DNA of 64,000 nt from Zygaena filipendulae (GCA_907165275.2 OU015672.1:1346501-1410500), one strand, 5' to 3'. Shown: positions 18,163 to 31,800, counted from the stretch's first letter. Made by a program: numbers and translations. The notes: generated by a model from the sequence alone, not told the origin.

Positions 18163-21100
18163 ATGAATAGTAAACCAATATCGTTCGGCAAGATAAAATT
18201 TAACATCATGAACACTGGAGTTCACACTGTACACAAAGATGACACTCCAACAAATACATCGGCCGGGTTCGGAAAGTTCGGTCGCACTCCCATACAGGAG
18301 CAGAAGGACATCGAAGAACTACGCGAGGATGAGGATGAAGACAGCAAAGAAATACACAAAGTCATGGGCATAAAGAACTTCGGTAAGAAGGCGAAAAATT
18401 TCAACATAGAAGAAATGATGGCGCAGGCCAAGAAAATCGCAGAAGAAAGCCAACGACAGAAATCGGAGACTGAGGAAAAGCTTAAAGAATCCGAGAGTAA
18501 TATGACAGAAGAAAGTGTGATAGGTCCTTCACCACAGGTGGCAGTTGAACAGGATGAAGATGATCTTATTGGACCTCCGATACCTGAACAGTTGTTGCCA
18601 AACTCGAAGAAAGCAAGTGATAAGAAAAATAATGAGGATAGTGGAGAAGACAGTTACAACGAGCTTAGTGGTTCTGATGGGGATGATGATGATGACACAA
18701 ATTTAGAGAAAAGGATACCCAATACTCATGAGGTACATACTAATGACTTTAATTTATAGTAAAACTAGTCAATCCCCCATAGTTTCACTTGCATCTGCAA
18801 TAAATCCAACAAATCGGTTAATGCTTATAACCATTAGCATTTTCGAAACTGTTAGTTGATAATATCAATATCTTTGTTTAAAGGTTGAGATGCGCCATGG
18901 CAGCAAGGCAGTTGTAGCCCTTGCTGTGGATCCGTCGGGTGCTCGCCTTGCGACTGGCTCGGTGGACTACGAGGTGTCCTTCTGGGATTTTGCAGGTACT
19001 TTTTTCTCAATCAGACAAAGAGATAGAGACAGAAACAGAGACACTTCAACTTATATGAATGTCTAATTCTTTTTTGAACTGGCAATATGCCTTGACTTTT
19101 TGCCTTGATTTATATGTTACAGACTCAAAATGGGTAATTTTATAGAAATCTTTCCTCTCCTTCCTTCTACCGTGTCTAAGATTATTTAACCTGTTGTCAT
19201 TGATCCATTGATTATCTCGTCTGTCAAGCATTAATAGCACTGCTCCTCAGAAGAATAACTATTCTTCTGAGCACTGCTCATACCAGTGACAACCAAACAA
19301 AGATTTGACTACATTTTTGTTTGACATATTGACATATTGCAACTATGGCTACATAATATTTCTCTTCTATATTATTTCTGTCAAAATTTTTATGGCGTTT
19401 TATAAGTGCAATAAAAACTAAGGTCTTCATTGGTTGAATTTCTTCACTCCTAAACATTTTGTAATTATATCGTCCATCCCGCTCACAGGCATGGACGGGT
19501 CCATGCGCTCGTTCCGCACGATGCAGCCGTGCGAGAACCACCCGATCAAAGCGCTGCAGTACTCCGCCACCGGGGACTCCATCCTCGTGGTCAGCGGCGC
19601 CGCCCAGGCCAAGGTGCTGGACCGAGACGGGTTCGAGGTGCTAGAGTGTGTCAAAGGCGATCAGTACATTGCCGATATGGCCAAGTATGTTTGAATTAAT
19701 ATATTAATTAGCAGCTTTTCCCCGCGGTTGTACCCGCGTTCGTTTCGGAGTTCCCGCAGGAATCCCGAGATAAAAACTACCATAATAATATTATGTCCTT
19801 CTCTGTCAGGAGTGTCCTAGGTGTATGCAAATTTTACAATGATTTGCATAAATGATTGGTTACCCTACGATTTCACTGGCGTCAATTTCTATTTTCCCGT
19901 GATAAAACGTATTCTATGTCATTTAAGAACACTGTAGCTTCCCATAAGTGACAGAATTTTTAAAATTGATTCAGTAGTTTATAGTTTATAGGTTAAATGC
20001 TTATTACACTTTACAATTTGTCAGACAACGATCTAGCAAATCGGAAGGTGTAATCGAAGTAGGACAGTTGGTTCAGATTTAGGATCAGTGAGTGAGAGAG
20101 AGAGTGAGTGATCACACTACATTAAAATGTGACTCTATACCGGTACAATTTAGTGTAGTGTGATCACTCGCTCTCTCTTTCTCACTTATTGAATCAAATT
20201 GTATCCGATTTAGATTCCCTAAATTGGAAGTGTGTAATAAGTAGTGTAATAAGCCTATTATCCATTACAAACTTTTTATAATATTATTATAAGTATAGAA
20301 ATGTAACTCGTTTTATGTTCTCAGCACAAAAGGTCACACTGCATCACTGAACAGCGGTTGCTGGCACCCGCACATCCGCGAGGAGTTCATGACGTGCTCG
20401 CAAGACGGAACCCTTCGGCTGTGGCTCACGGAGAACCCTAAAAAACACAAGGCGATCATAAAACCGCGACAGCAAGGTGGTCTGAAAACGAACCCCACCG
20501 CGTGCACATTCTCCAGAGACGGCAACACTGTTGCTTGCGCGTGCTTCGACGGCTCCATACAAATGTGGGACCATAGACGTAACTTCGTGAACACCACAAC
20601 TGTATTGAGGGACGCCCATCAGAAATCCACAGAAATAACATCCATATCGTTCTCTTATTTAGGATCCGGCTTGGCGACCAGAGGGAATGATGAGACACTC
20701 AAACTATGGGACCTAAGGCAATTCAAGAAACCACTGCATGTCTTCAGTGATCTCTTCTCTAGATACGATCAAACAGACTGCACTTACAGTCCGGACGACA
20801 CAATGGTGTTGACTGGGGAGTCATTACAAAGGAACCAAGAGAACGGTCGACTGATATTCTTCAATACTAAGACATACGAAAAAGTCACCCAGATAAATGT
20901 GACCAATTCGCACGTAATCAAAGGCGTTTGGCACGCCAAGTTGAACCAGATCTTCGTGGGCTGCGGCAACGGTGTCGTCAAAGGTTACTATGATCACAAG
21001 AAAAGTTTGCGAGGCGCTAAACTGTGTGTAATGAAGACAAATAGAAAGAAGAACTCTATGGAGGTTGTCAGCTCCACGCAAATTATCACGCCCCACGCGC

Positions 21101-21456
21101 TGCCACTGTTCAGACAGGAGAAGTTAAGGACCAGCAAGAAGAAATTGGAGAAGGAAAGGATGGACCCGGTGAAGTCTCATCGGCCGGACTTACCCATCAC
21201 ATCGGGTCAGGGTGGTCGGCTGGCAGCCTCCGGTAGTACGCTCAGCTCATTTGTGATCAGAAATCTGGGGTTGAGCAAGAGAATAAATGACGAACAGGAT
21301 CCGAGGGAAGCGATATTGAAGTACGCGAAGGAAGCCGAAGATAACCCTTTCTGGATCACCCCTGCTTATAAGAAGACCCAGCCGAAACCATTGTTCCAGA
21401 AGGAAGGAGACGATGATGCGGGCCCGTCGGATCCTAAGAAACAGAAAACTTCGTGA
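18163..21456 (+). CDS. WDR70: WD repeat-containing protein 70
   Basis: A complete four-exon gene: 18163-18732, 18884-18995, 19489-19684, 20325-21456, 669 aa, close to human WDR70 (about 650 aa). All three introns have GT-AG ends and exact phase continuity. I chose the ATG at 18163 (MNSKPISFGK) over the in-frame one at 18097 because it starts the family-like N-terminus. Residues 1-190 are charged and disordered with the DLIGPPIPEQ motif. WD40 repeats run from about 195 to 520, with SFWDF, IQMWDHRR and LKLWDLRQ blade ends and the NTKGHTASLNSG segment formed across exon 3/4. The C-terminus is basic and ends PKKQKTS, a likely nuclear signal. WDR70 is known in yeast and human as a nuclear protein linked to CUL4-DDB1 and H2B ubiquitination at DNA breaks; the role here is inferred from homology. 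A hAT-like element lies directly upstream. Confidence 0.95.
19706..19990 (-). repeat. Helitron-like fragment in WDR70 intron 3
   Basis: This reversed fragment starts GCAGCTTTTCCCCGCGGTTG, keeps the GGAGTTCCCGCAGGAAT palindrome region, and merges into the CTTCCCATAAGTGACAGAAT variant seen at 2,800 and 62,900. The CTAG terminus has decayed. Confidence 0.6.
20040..20245. repeat. Foldback repeat in WDR70 intron 3
   Basis: Two arms face each other around 20,140: GTGAGTGATCACACTACA on the left and its inverse TGTAGTGTGATCACTCGCTC on the right, with GA-rich and CT-rich stretches outside them. Together they could form a hairpin of about 40 paired bases. It looks like a small MITE. Confidence 0.6.
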
Positions 21457-23200
21457 GTTCATACTTCGTAACGATTTGGCGGAGTTCAAAAAATTACATC
21501 ATTTATATTCACTATTATTAATTTACTTATTTATTAGAGAGGGTGAAACTTAACCCGCGCCAATGGTCGGATTTCCTCAGGAATTCATAACACAAAAAAA
21601 TCATGTCATCTTCTAAGATATTAAAAAAGAAATCGATAGGAGAATATGACTAATTTTTGATGATAATAGGCTATTTCACTGCTGTTGGAATGTTGATATC
21701 CAATAATTACACTCGAAAATATCATGGATAAGCAAGCATAACATAAGCGGCAAAATCAATAGATTTAATTAAAAAATAAAATAGGTATAAACTGTTTAAT
21801 TTTGACTATGTCTGTCTCTTTCTAAAACGGAATTTTGTATTGGCGGTTGTAGGGTGTTACAAACCGAGTGACGTCACTGTAGGACTAGCGCTTTCCTTGT
21901 CTAACTTGAACTTTTAAAGACTCATATCTCTGAAAGTACAAAAGATATTTGTAAAAGAATAATGCTATTATACTACTAATCCATAAAGGTTTATAAAATA
22001 CTAAAGTTCCCTATTGTGCAGAATTTATATTTATTACTCTTGTTGTTTTATCAAAAAGTTTAGACTAAAATGCGAAAAACGGCCACTTTTTCTATAATGT
22101 AAAAAAAAAATTATGTTCTATTAGATTCACAGTTATATTATACAAAATGTCCTTACACAAAGTGTCGTCATCTCGTCGATAATAAAAAAAAAAACATTCG
22201 CATCGAATTGAGAACCTCCTCCTTTTTGGGAATTCGGTTAAAAACAAAATCAATGCTTTATTCATTAAAACATTTTATCTTGTGTTCAATACAAAGTTCT
22301 CACCAAAAATTTCATAAGTACAAATTTATAATAGATTTGGCTTTTATGCTCTTGTTTTCTGAATATTATTAATTTTTTAAAGCGCGTGCACTATACTCCT
22401 GTGAGTACACGATTTTAATTAAAATTTCACTCCAATCAAATTCAGCCATTGCTGTGACCACTTTTTGTAAATAAAATGTTGTTTTTTAAACAAGACTTTA
22501 ATTTTGCATCTTGCATCCTAGATTTACATACAAAAAGTAAAACTAGATTTCCCAACTTGTAAGTTGTAACTTGTAACCCATTTTAACCTACCTACTTATT
22601 CAAAACCGGTTCATAACTGACGGAGATAATATCATTGGACAAATATAGAAAATACAATCTAATTAAGATTATTATGATAATTAAGCTGACCTAGTGCAGA
22701 GAGCTCCATTTGGCTTCGCTTCTGTTCGGGATTGTAAAATTGGGGCAGCCAGAGTATTTCTTTGAGAAACTGAACTGGCAAACTACCTCCAAGTTCCAAC
22801 TCACTCGGTCTCAGAGCATAGAGTCAACCGATGCGAGTTCAGCTGCATCACTCTGCTGCTTTCCGGGGGAGCTTTAAGTAGTTCATAGAGAAATCATGAA
22901 ATGCAGCAATTTAATAACTAGGTAGGTACCTACTTATCAGTGTGTGTACTGTGTGATAAAATCATATCTATGTATATGGGTGTCTAAAAATGAATCCCTA
23001 TTTCCCTTGGTCACGGGCCACGGCATCACGCCTGAACTGCTGGACCAATTTCGCAAATTATTTTTGTTGTGTTTATTATTGTAAGAAGAAGGTGCCTATA
23101 AAAGAAATTTGAGTTCCTGCGGAAATTCCGAAGCTGACGCTGGAATCCTCGAGGGACAGCTAGTTTCCTAAATAATAAAAACATAAACTCAACTAAGTTC
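21457..23200. other. Intergenic DNA downstream of WDR70
   Basis: The WDR70 3' UTR should lie at the start. No further coding region is evident on either strand. The region is AT-rich, contains a TGACGTCA-type palindrome near 21,870, and ends in a Helitron-like copy (22975-23163) that terminates GGGACAGCTAG. Confidence 0.5.
22975..23163 (+). mobile_element. Helitron-like repeat, divergent subfamily
   Basis: It ends GACAGCTAG followed by T. It shares AATGAATCCCTATTTCCCTT with the copy at 40138-40312. The final hairpin is weak. The start is uncertain. Confidence 0.55.
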
Positions 23201-23500
23201 CAACTGTGATCAAGAGATGGCGCTAGTCGTATTAGTAATACGAAACCTACGTTGCGCAATACAAAAAGTGTGTCAAACTCATCAAAGTCGTTTCGCCATT
23301 TTTGACAGTTGGGAAAGAGAACGCACGAGTTCGGAAAAGGTAAAGAAAAAGCTCGAGTATGTAATAGCCCACTTCCCGAACGCTATACGTCCCTGCAATA
23401 TGCCACTTTTTGAGCAACTGTATTAAAAAAATCATTGCTACATAACAAAAGAACTCATCGGCAGCACAAACAAACTACTCATCGACGTTCAACACTCGAC

Positions 23501-24477
23501 AATAGGGTACTTGCATGAATTTTTTTTCCGTCTATTTTAAAGATATATAACTTAAACAAAGCAAGAAAAAGGAAAAAAAAATATGCATAAATTAATTAAA
23601 TAGAGCGTTTCAAAGTTCCTACTTTAGAAACGCTACCGCCGAAACGCGGAATGACATCACTACGCCATAATGGGCATGTTGACTAATTTTTATTTTTTAG
23701 TCCGTCTTGTAGATTATTAAAAAATATTGGACACGTATTTTTTCTTTTTTTACGTAATCAAAAAATAACGGCGATATATTGAGTTGAAATTTCGCGTGAC
23801 GTCACTATTCTGACAATTTGTATGGCGGTTTTGCGGTTAGTGACGTCACGACCTCCTTATCCTAAACTTTAGTGCGCTTTATCTCTGTATATTTTAATTT
23901 ATTTAAAAAAGCAAAAAATACGTGTCTATTGTTTCTTTATTTTCTTACTGACGGACTAATTAGAATTTTTATTTTCAATAGTAGCCAATATCCCTATTAT
24001 AGACGCCCGCGCCATTATTAAACAAGAAGAAGAAGAAGAGATGTCACTGTCGTATTGACAGGGTCATGTGACACTGACAGACAGATAACTTCAATATCCA
24101 AAGGCGAAATTAAGCTTGAACTGTGTCGATTTACTTCCAAAAGTTCCAGTAAAGAATCGAAATGCATGTTACCGATGCATTTTAAAGTAAAAAACTTCAG
24201 AAAAAGGAAAATAATGAATGAGTCAACTGTAGGCACTTGGTTTTTTTGTGCCTTCCCTGAAAGATGTAAAATTTGCTTCCTAAAAAAAAAAAGTGACGTA
24301 ATATGTTAAGCATGGCTGTGATCGGTGTTTGGTTGCAACGTTCCGTTTCACAAAATTAAAAGTTGAATATTTTGGAAACTATTGAAATTTTTATAGTAAG
24401 TAAATCTTTCACGATAACGCTTTTCTAAGGCTCTATTTTTGAAATATTGACACAATTTCTTATAATAAATTTCATAA
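23501..24477 (-). repeat. MITE-like repeat, copy A, with nested insertion
   Basis: This copy begins with the terminus AATAGGGTACTTGCATGAA and runs opposite to copy B (25247-25883). It is interrupted at about 23,680-24,000 by a copy of the GTCCGTC-terminus MITE. Its far end lacks the last terminus and stops near AATAAATTTCATAAG. Copies A and B face each other, giving a large inverted repeat across 23,501-25,883. Confidence 0.7.
23680..24000. mobile_element. MITE with GTCCGTC termini, copy 2
   Basis: Nearly collinear with 4060-4393, including both inverted termini and the CGGCGATATATTGAGTTGAA interior. It is inserted in repeat copy A, so it is the younger of the two. Confidence 0.7.
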
Positions 24478-24479
24478 GA

Positions 24480-25245
24480 GGTGGAATTATTGTAAGTACA
24501 TTGCAATATATAAATATAGCTCCATTAAGTTTTATCTGTGGGCCGTGATTGTGAAACTTCACTTTCTTCGAAGTCAGGTTATAATTATTATAGTTTACTT
24601 CTTCTCTTTTTACACATCCTATTTCTACTTTACATATACCTATTATATGAATTTTTAAATACATAGAATAGCAGTTAATAACACTTAATAATTCGAAGTT
24701 TTATTTATTTTCTGCATTGATATAGGGTTTTTTTAATATATCAATGATTTTCTCTCACAAATTTCGAATCATTTGATATTTCAAACACTCGATAATTCGT
24801 AATATTTTAAGAGTCCCTCGAGTCGACGGTAAATGTAATTTTACTCTTAATTTACGCCGTTATTCTGCTGAGATTTACGCTACTACCGTAGTATATTTAC
24901 TTTGAGGCCTTAGAATCATCCATACAACGACCCGAAGCCTTAGTGAGAAAGAGAGAAAAAATTGACCAACTCCTTAGAGAGAAAGAGAAAGCAAGGGACG
25001 TGACGCCACAGAGTATAAGATTCACTTAAGATTTTTTTTTTATTGTCTTCGGAGATGTAACTTACTGTTACTTCAGCTTTAAAAAATGGGAAAACCTTGT
25101 GCTCGTTTTAGAAAGCTATGTAATTATAAAAAAAGCATTACTAACATTTAATTTTTGTGTGAAATTATGCAAGTGAGTTAGATATAATTAAAAAACGCGT
25201 GTGCTACCGTCAGGAATAAGAGAAGAAAGAAGAAAGAAGAGGGAA
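24480..25245. other. Non-coding DNA between two inverted repeat copies
   Basis: AT-rich sequence with no supported gene. It contains a purine-rich tract (AGAGAAAGAGAAAGCAAGGG near 24,980) and GAAGAAAGAAGAAAGAAGAG just before repeat copy B. Confidence 0.4.
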
Positions 25246-25246
25246 G

Positions 25247-25883
25247 AATAGGGTACTTGCATGAAATTTATTATAAAAAATTGTGTCAATATTTCAAAAA
25301 TAGAGCCATTAAAAAGCGTTATCGTGAAAGATTTACTAAAAAATTTTCAATAGTTTCCAAAATATTCAACTTTTAATTTTGTGAAACGGAACGTTGCAAC
25401 GAAACACCAATCACAGCCAAGCTTAACACATGACGTCACTTTTATTTTTTTTAGGAAACATTTACCTCTTTCAGAGAAGGCAAAAGAAACTAAGTGCATA
25501 CAGTCAAAAATTTTTTTTTATTTTCTGAAGTTTTTTACTTTAAAATGCATCGGTAAGATGCATTTCGATTCTTTACTGGAACTTTTGGAAGTAACTCGAC
25601 ACAGTTCGACCTTAATTTCATTTTTGGATATTGAAGTTACCTGTCTGTCAGTGTCACATGATCCTGTCAATACGACAGTGACATTTCTATCATAGATTAA
25701 TAAGGCGTAATTTTGAACAAGTGACGTCATTCCGCGTTTCGGCGGTAAAGTCTAAAGTAGGAACTTTGAAACGTTCTATTTAATTAATTTATGCATATAT
25801 ATTTTTTCTTTTTCTTGCTTTGTTTAAGTAGGCCATATATCTTTAAAATAGACTGAAAAAAAAATTCATGCAAGTACCCTATT
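25247..25883 (+). mobile_element. MITE-like element, copy B (complete)
   Basis: A 637-base unit with terminal inverted repeats AATAGGGTACTTGCATGAA and TTCATGCAAGTACCCTATT. No transposase is encoded. The interior carries TGACGTCA-like sites (about 25,433 and 25,723) and the dispersed TTTTACTTTAAAATGCATCG core. It is the best reference copy of this family in the window. Confidence 0.75.
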
Positions 25884-26599
25884 GTACTCATAATGTAGCT
25901 TATGATAGCCGATGGTCAACAAAAGGAGTCCGGAAAATGATTGACAATTCCGATGCAGTTTACCCCTTTCAGAGAAGGTAAAAAGGGAAAGGTAGGTACG
26001 GTAAAGTAAAAAGGTAACGTTTAAAATGATTGTAACAACCAATCAAAAGTAATCAAAAACATTCGATTTGACATAGTTGACCTTGTACCATAGGAATCTT
26101 TAATTTTTTTATTTATTATGCTCCTATTATGTGAGTTGCTTCTAAAAGTTCCATCTAAATCAACAAAATTTATTTTGATGTAAATAACTTCAGAAATATC
26201 CGACTTGGCTATATGGACTTATTTTTTATTGCCTTCTGAATCAACGCTTTTTCATCAGTTTAAAAAAAATTTAAAAATGTCTTCTAAATAATTTTCTGAT
26301 TTTCATTTCTATAAAAAATTCTTACTTACGCATTTCTAAGCTAAATTTATACGCATTATTACTTAAAAGCATTATTTCTATGCGTAGGATTCAATTTATT
26401 ACATGTATTTTAACTTCTGACAGTAAAATACGCGCGTGAAAAGATTGGTGAGTAACAATTTCTACTTTAGATGATTATATCATTTCATTCATTTTTGACT
26501 TTTTGAACCTATTTTTGGCTCCATACTATGTATCTTAACTCCGGGTCTTCTAGATTTTACAGATTTATTTTGTATAAGGCCAAGTTAGTACGGGTGTCG

Positions 26600-26995
26600 T
26601 AGGTTAGAATCAGTAGTATGCACTATGCAGTATGCACGTATCCATCTGTTTGCTCCTTTATATGGTATAAAACAATTCAGCCATACCCTCTGAGAATTCC
26701 CTGGATGGATTGCATTAAGTTAAATAGAGAGGACACTGTATCTGCTATGCGACTTCACTCAGGGCACACTCCGTGCGCGTTTAATGAAAAAAACATTGAC
26801 GCCTAATTGTTCAGAGTGCTGGGTTGTAGAGGATGTCCATCATATCCTGATGAAGTGTGTGCGAAACGAGGTTCTACGCAATACACATTGGAAATTTTTG
26901 TCACATTCGAGTAACATGGGGAGATGTAATATTTCATTGGCCGACCCTTCGTCAGAGGAGGCAAAACTTTTGTACATGCTGTTGCTGTAGTAGTA
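26600..26995 (+). pseudogene. Non-LTR retrotransposon C-terminal fragment
   Basis: Two overlapping frames (26,618-26,806 and 26,784-26,990) together show SAMRLHSGHTP, then a zinc-finger-like CSECWVVEDVHHILMKC, which is the C-terminal tail that follows the RNase H or RT domain in Jockey/I/R1-type elements. The frame shifts between the two parts. It is a short dead fragment. Confidence 0.6.
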
Positions 26996-27177
26996 AAAAA
27001 TAATTTTGTTTTAAAATTGTTTGTATACCATATCAGGGCGACATAATCACATATGCGATAAAGCCCTCTTAATAAAGAGAAAAAATTGTGTAGCAAAATA
27101 TATGTATATACCAACATCACTTTAGTTCTCACATATCTAGTTTCAGATGCCCATTTTTTATTCTTTATTTACAGACA

Positions 27178-27417
27178 ATGCCCTACAAAAACTGCCTGAT
27201 ATCTAGCTGTTCATCCAAGGGCAACAACAATGATATTCTAGTCAGTAAATCACCTGGAATTAAAATCATTTGTGTTAAAAGGATTTCTCAAAAATATGTA
27301 AAAAGCACTTTGAAAATTTAAAAAAAATGAAAGGTAATTGGCAAAATAAATGCAATTCCAACCTTTTTACCCAAGAAGAGATAAGGGGAGGTTGGCAAGT
27401 CCTCAAAGCTGATATGA
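27178..27417 (+). pseudogene. THAP zinc-finger domain remnant
   Basis: After an acceptor-like TTTACAG, the frame from ATG 27178 reads MPYKNCLISSC (C-x4-C). About 33 residues later, in a shifted frame, comes ICKKHFEN (C-x2-H). This C2CH pattern with this start fits a THAP domain, the DNA-binding module of P-element-type transposases and related proteins. The frame changes once, near 27,290, and the exon is cut at 27418 by a Helitron-like insertion. Whether it was ever joined to the exons at 28,855-32,438 is not known. Confidence 0.5.
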
Positions 27418-27610
27418 TCCCTACTAATATTATAAATGAGAAAGTAACTCTGTCTGTCTGTTACGTTTTCACGCCTTAACGGCTCAACCAATAATCACGA
27501 AATTTTGCATACACGTTGTCAGGGGTACAGAAAAGGACATAGGGTTTTAATCCCAGGATTCCTGCTGGAACTCCGAAATTAACGCGGGTAAAACCGCGGG
27601 GAACAGCTAG
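27418..27610 (+). mobile_element. Helitron-like repeat (complete)
   Basis: It starts TCCCTACTAATATTATAAAT and ends ACAGCTAG, sitting between A and T. A GCGGGTAAAACCGC hairpin lies just before the end. It is inserted in the THAP-like exon. Confidence 0.75.
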
Positions 27611-27669
27611 TATTAAGCTAGTGATTGATAATTTGTAATAGCAACACTGTAAAGATATTATATAATTTT

Positions 27670-28760
27670 TAACCGACTTCCGAAAAGGAGGAGGTTATGC
27701 ATTCGATTATATGTATGTTTTTTTATGTATGTTCTCCGATTACTCGAAGACGGTTGGACCGATTTCAAAAATTCTTTTTTTGATGGAAAGAGTTTACTCC
27801 AAATTAGGTCTCATTGCCACCAAATCGGGATCTGATGATGAGATCTTGGAGAAATCGAGGGAACTCTTCAAAAATTATAGGCACACCTATAGCGATTTGG
27901 GTATTTTTTATAGTAAATCGTTCATTTGCTTTCGAAAAGCAAAATTTGATGAAGTGGAACTGATGATGAAGGCCACAGATGGTCATAGGAACTACTCAAC
28001 AATAATACGTATTTCACGGGTTCCAGAATTGGTCACATTGTCACCAAGTCAGGATCTGATGATGGGATCTTGAATAAATCGAGGGAACTTTTCAAAATTT
28101 ATAGGCACACATGACGATTTGGGTATTTTTCATAGTAACTCGTTTATTTGCTTTCGGAAAGTAAAATTTGAAGATATGGAACTGATGATGAAGACCACAG
28201 CTGGTCATCAGAACTACTAATAGATATTTTACAGATTTCGATGTGTTAACTTTAATGTGTTTCTCAACAATTTATGTTTGTCACAATGTATAATATGGTG
28301 AAGGGGAACTGATGGTGATGTACTAGGAGAACTCTTCAAAAATTAACGTCCCTGCATCGGGAAAAGCAATATTTTGTAAAAGGTCATGAGCAGTTGACAT
28401 TAGGCTATTGTAACTTAGATAAATTACAAACCGACTCACTAAAAAGCAAGAAGTAAACAAATTTTTAACAAAAAAAATTAAAACCGACTTCCAAAAACAA
28501 ATCCAACAGACAAAAATACACGTAATACTTTTATTGGTTTGTGCTACCACTTTTCGATATAAGTCGGTGACAAGTCGGTACGGTGGAGTAGGTAGATGGG
28601 CTAATCCACTCCCGCCACGAGCTCGTCTTGAGCTGAACAACCCGAGTGGGCAGACGTAAGCGGGCTTGGCACCGAATTCAAATCAATAAAAGTATTACGT
28701 GTATTTTTGTCTGTTGGATTAAATCGGTATTTTGTTATTTTTAGCTTTTATTTTATCATA
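27670..28760. repeat. AACCGACTTCC repeat region with tandem duplication
   Basis: From 27,672 the common AACCGACTTCCGAAAAGGAG repeat begins. A unit containing CAGGATCTGATGATG-type sequence, GGGAACTCTTCAAAAATTAT and GCACACCTATAGCGATTTGG occurs at about 27,826-28,000 and again at 28,055-28,220, so a roughly 215-base unit is duplicated. 28,370-28,760 repeats 3' parts of the retroelement debris at 11,500-12,960, partly inverted around 28,600. ORFs here are not conserved between the two units. Confidence 0.5.
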
Positions 28761-28854
28761 TTATACTCCAAAGCAACTAAGCTACATACATAGCAAAAAA
28801 GTTTCTGAGTAATCAAGTTTGACCACTGTCTTTTTAATTTTACAGTGTTTGAAG

Positions 28855-31800
28855 GTTTGATGAAAAGAAGCGTTGTCCTGAACTAAGAGCTTCTGTAACT
28901 CAAAGACCAGTTGGTTCTACAAAACGTTGTACAGGTAATTTGATTTGAACCCTAAATGAAATAAATACATTTTCTTACAAACTCCACTTAATCTATTCTG
29001 TATTTCTGTATGTTAAAAACTTTATTAGGTATATAATAAGGATATTATTGCACTAGGTTCTCGTTTCAGCAGTCCAAAATTATTGCAGATTGAATTGCAA
29101 ATTTTGCAGTTCAATTTTGTGTTTCTTTTGTCTGTATGTTGCATGTTATGTGCATTCTGCTAAAACTACTAAACGGAGTTGTAAGGTTTTTTCATGGTAG
29201 CCAAGTGGCTACCATGAAAAAACTCTATATGTTTAGAGTTGTGCAGAATGCAGATATCTGGATGGTGTGTTGGTTATGTAATTTAGAAAAACCAAGTATA
29301 ATATTTATTATTTAATGCCAACAACCATATCCAATTATTGAGTTATTAAAAATAGTATAGTTTAAAGTCTGTGATAGTAATTGAGCTATGGTACTTATTT
29401 ATCTACTAGCTGTTCCCTGTGGTTTCGTCCGCGGTAATGTCGGAGTTCCCGCGAGAATTCCGGGATAAAAAGTACTTACCTTATGTCCTTTTCTGTACCC
29501 CTGACAACGTGTATACAAAATTTCATGATAATCCGTTCAGGCGTTTAGGCTTGAAAGTGTAACAAACAAATAAACTCACTTTCGCATTTATAATATTATT
29601 AGTAAGAATTCACAGATTTTTCAAACCTAAAATTACAAAATTGAAAAAAAAAACGGCCATACCAACCCATAATATGTAATAATAATATTTCATGTTTTTT
29701 TTTCTATTTTTGTATGAAAATCTTAATGCGGTTTACAGAATACATCTACTTTCCAAGTTTCAACAGTTCTTATAGTTTCGGAAAAAAATTGGGTGTGACA
29801 TACGAACGGATGGACAGACAGACAGACAGAAAAACATACTATGCAATTGCCCATCTTTCTTTTTATTTCATTCGATCATACTCTTTTTTCAGGTTTACAT
29901 GGACTCGAGTATTCATCGCTCACAGCAACGCGACCGATGACGACGACGACTGCACAGCCCTCACACAGCGCAGCTCGCTCCAAACACAGTAAGAGTGCCA
30001 GTGTATTTCTGATACCTGCTTTGTAAATATCTCTTATACAAAGGTACTCGAAAAAATGTACCCAACTTTAATATATTTATTACTAGCTGTTCCCCGCGGT
30101 TTTACTCTCGTTAATTTTTTGGAGATCTTGTGGGAATTCCAGAGTAAAAAGTACCATAATATAATTATGTCCTCTGTAGCCCAACGTGTTCATATGCAAA
30201 ATTTTATTGTTGATTGGTTGAGTAATTATAGCGTGAAAGCGTCGTAACAAAATACTTTTTCCAAAATATAAATTTTCTACAAAGATAAAAGTGCACCCAA
30301 CCACGACCACTTAATATCTATACTAGCTGTTCCCCACGGTTTCACCCACGTTAATTTTGGAGATCCTGCGAGAACCACGGAGTAAAAAGTACTCTATGTC
30401 TTTCTCGGTACCCTTGAAAACATGTATGAAAAATTTTGATGATCAGTTGAGTAGTTAAAGCGTGAAAGAGTTACAAAGACTTTGTCTACACACAACCTTG
30501 ACAATCTATACACCAAAACCTTCCTAATGGATCTCTATCTAGTGGTATAAACCGAATGAAAATCAGTTACTTAATCTTCGAGTATATCGTAAACAGACAG
30601 ACAGACAAACAAGACGGGGGACTTTGTTTTATAATATGTAGTGATTAGTGATAATATGTACATTCTATCATTTATACCAACGATAATATCTAAAATGAGA
30701 AAGGACTATTTTGTGAACATGTCTAATGACAAATTGTTAAAATTTCGATTATAAAAGCATTATTTTTTCGAAGTAAAAATAACGTACTAAGCAGTGTCAA
30801 ACTAGAGAGACAAAATAATAGATTATTTCACTATGCACTTACAATCTCAAACTGGAAAGGAAAAAACCATCTTCTGGGGAGCTAAAAGTGTAGACGCAAA
30901 ATTTTATCGCAATGCGAAGGTATATTCCACATAACATTAATTGGTCATCATTTGTTTTCAGACACACGTGAACTCGAATCTTTGGCGCACGCGGCACCGG
31001 CCCGGCCCTGGCGATGGCGACAAGTGACAACGACGCGCGACGGCGACAACGACATCGACGGCAACAACTACGACAGTGCCCCAGGAACATGGTAAGTGTT
31101 AAATCTACATATTCATGATGATGCCGCCATAATCATCACCTGCAACAGCATGACTGTGCGTTGGGTCACAGCTGAAAATCCAATCCATATTTTTTACTCA
31201 CGACAGAATTGAGAAAATATAATATCCATTCAGTATTAGATATACACGTAAACATAATATGTGTATGTGTAGCATGGAACTCTGAATTAACGCAAATTAA
31301 GCCGTAGCGAACAGCTAGTCTATACAACTACTTATATACATGTCGGAGGAAGTAGTTTGAAACGAGTTGATTATAACCAAAAGTACTTCGCCATTATGTA
31401 AATCTTAATATTTTCTAACAATCATTGTATTGTATTTAGTGCCACGTCATGCACATCCAATCAGGGATTGTATTTCCAGTATTACGTCATTTAAATATCT
31501 AATGAGAGCAGAGGACTAGCCTAGAGCAGGGTCGAGGCGCGATCTTAACGTTGCCCGGAGAGGGGTTACTATAAGAAGGATGGTGTGAGATCGAGGAGGA
31601 TCATTATTGTGGGAATTACGTTGCATTGGGCTAAGTTAGATCTGTGTCGCGAACCTGCTGCTCGGATATAAATTCTATAATAATGTTTTGATAATAATTA
31701 ATATCATAGTAAATTATTAGATTCTTGTGTTAAATAAACGAAACAATAATGTACAGTGAATATCTTGATTTGTGCTTACATTGTACCCCGATAACGTCCA

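Noticed and set aside
23217..23435. 69-codon ORF near 23,217
   Set aside because: No family features and overlapping ORFs on the other strand; no splice context.
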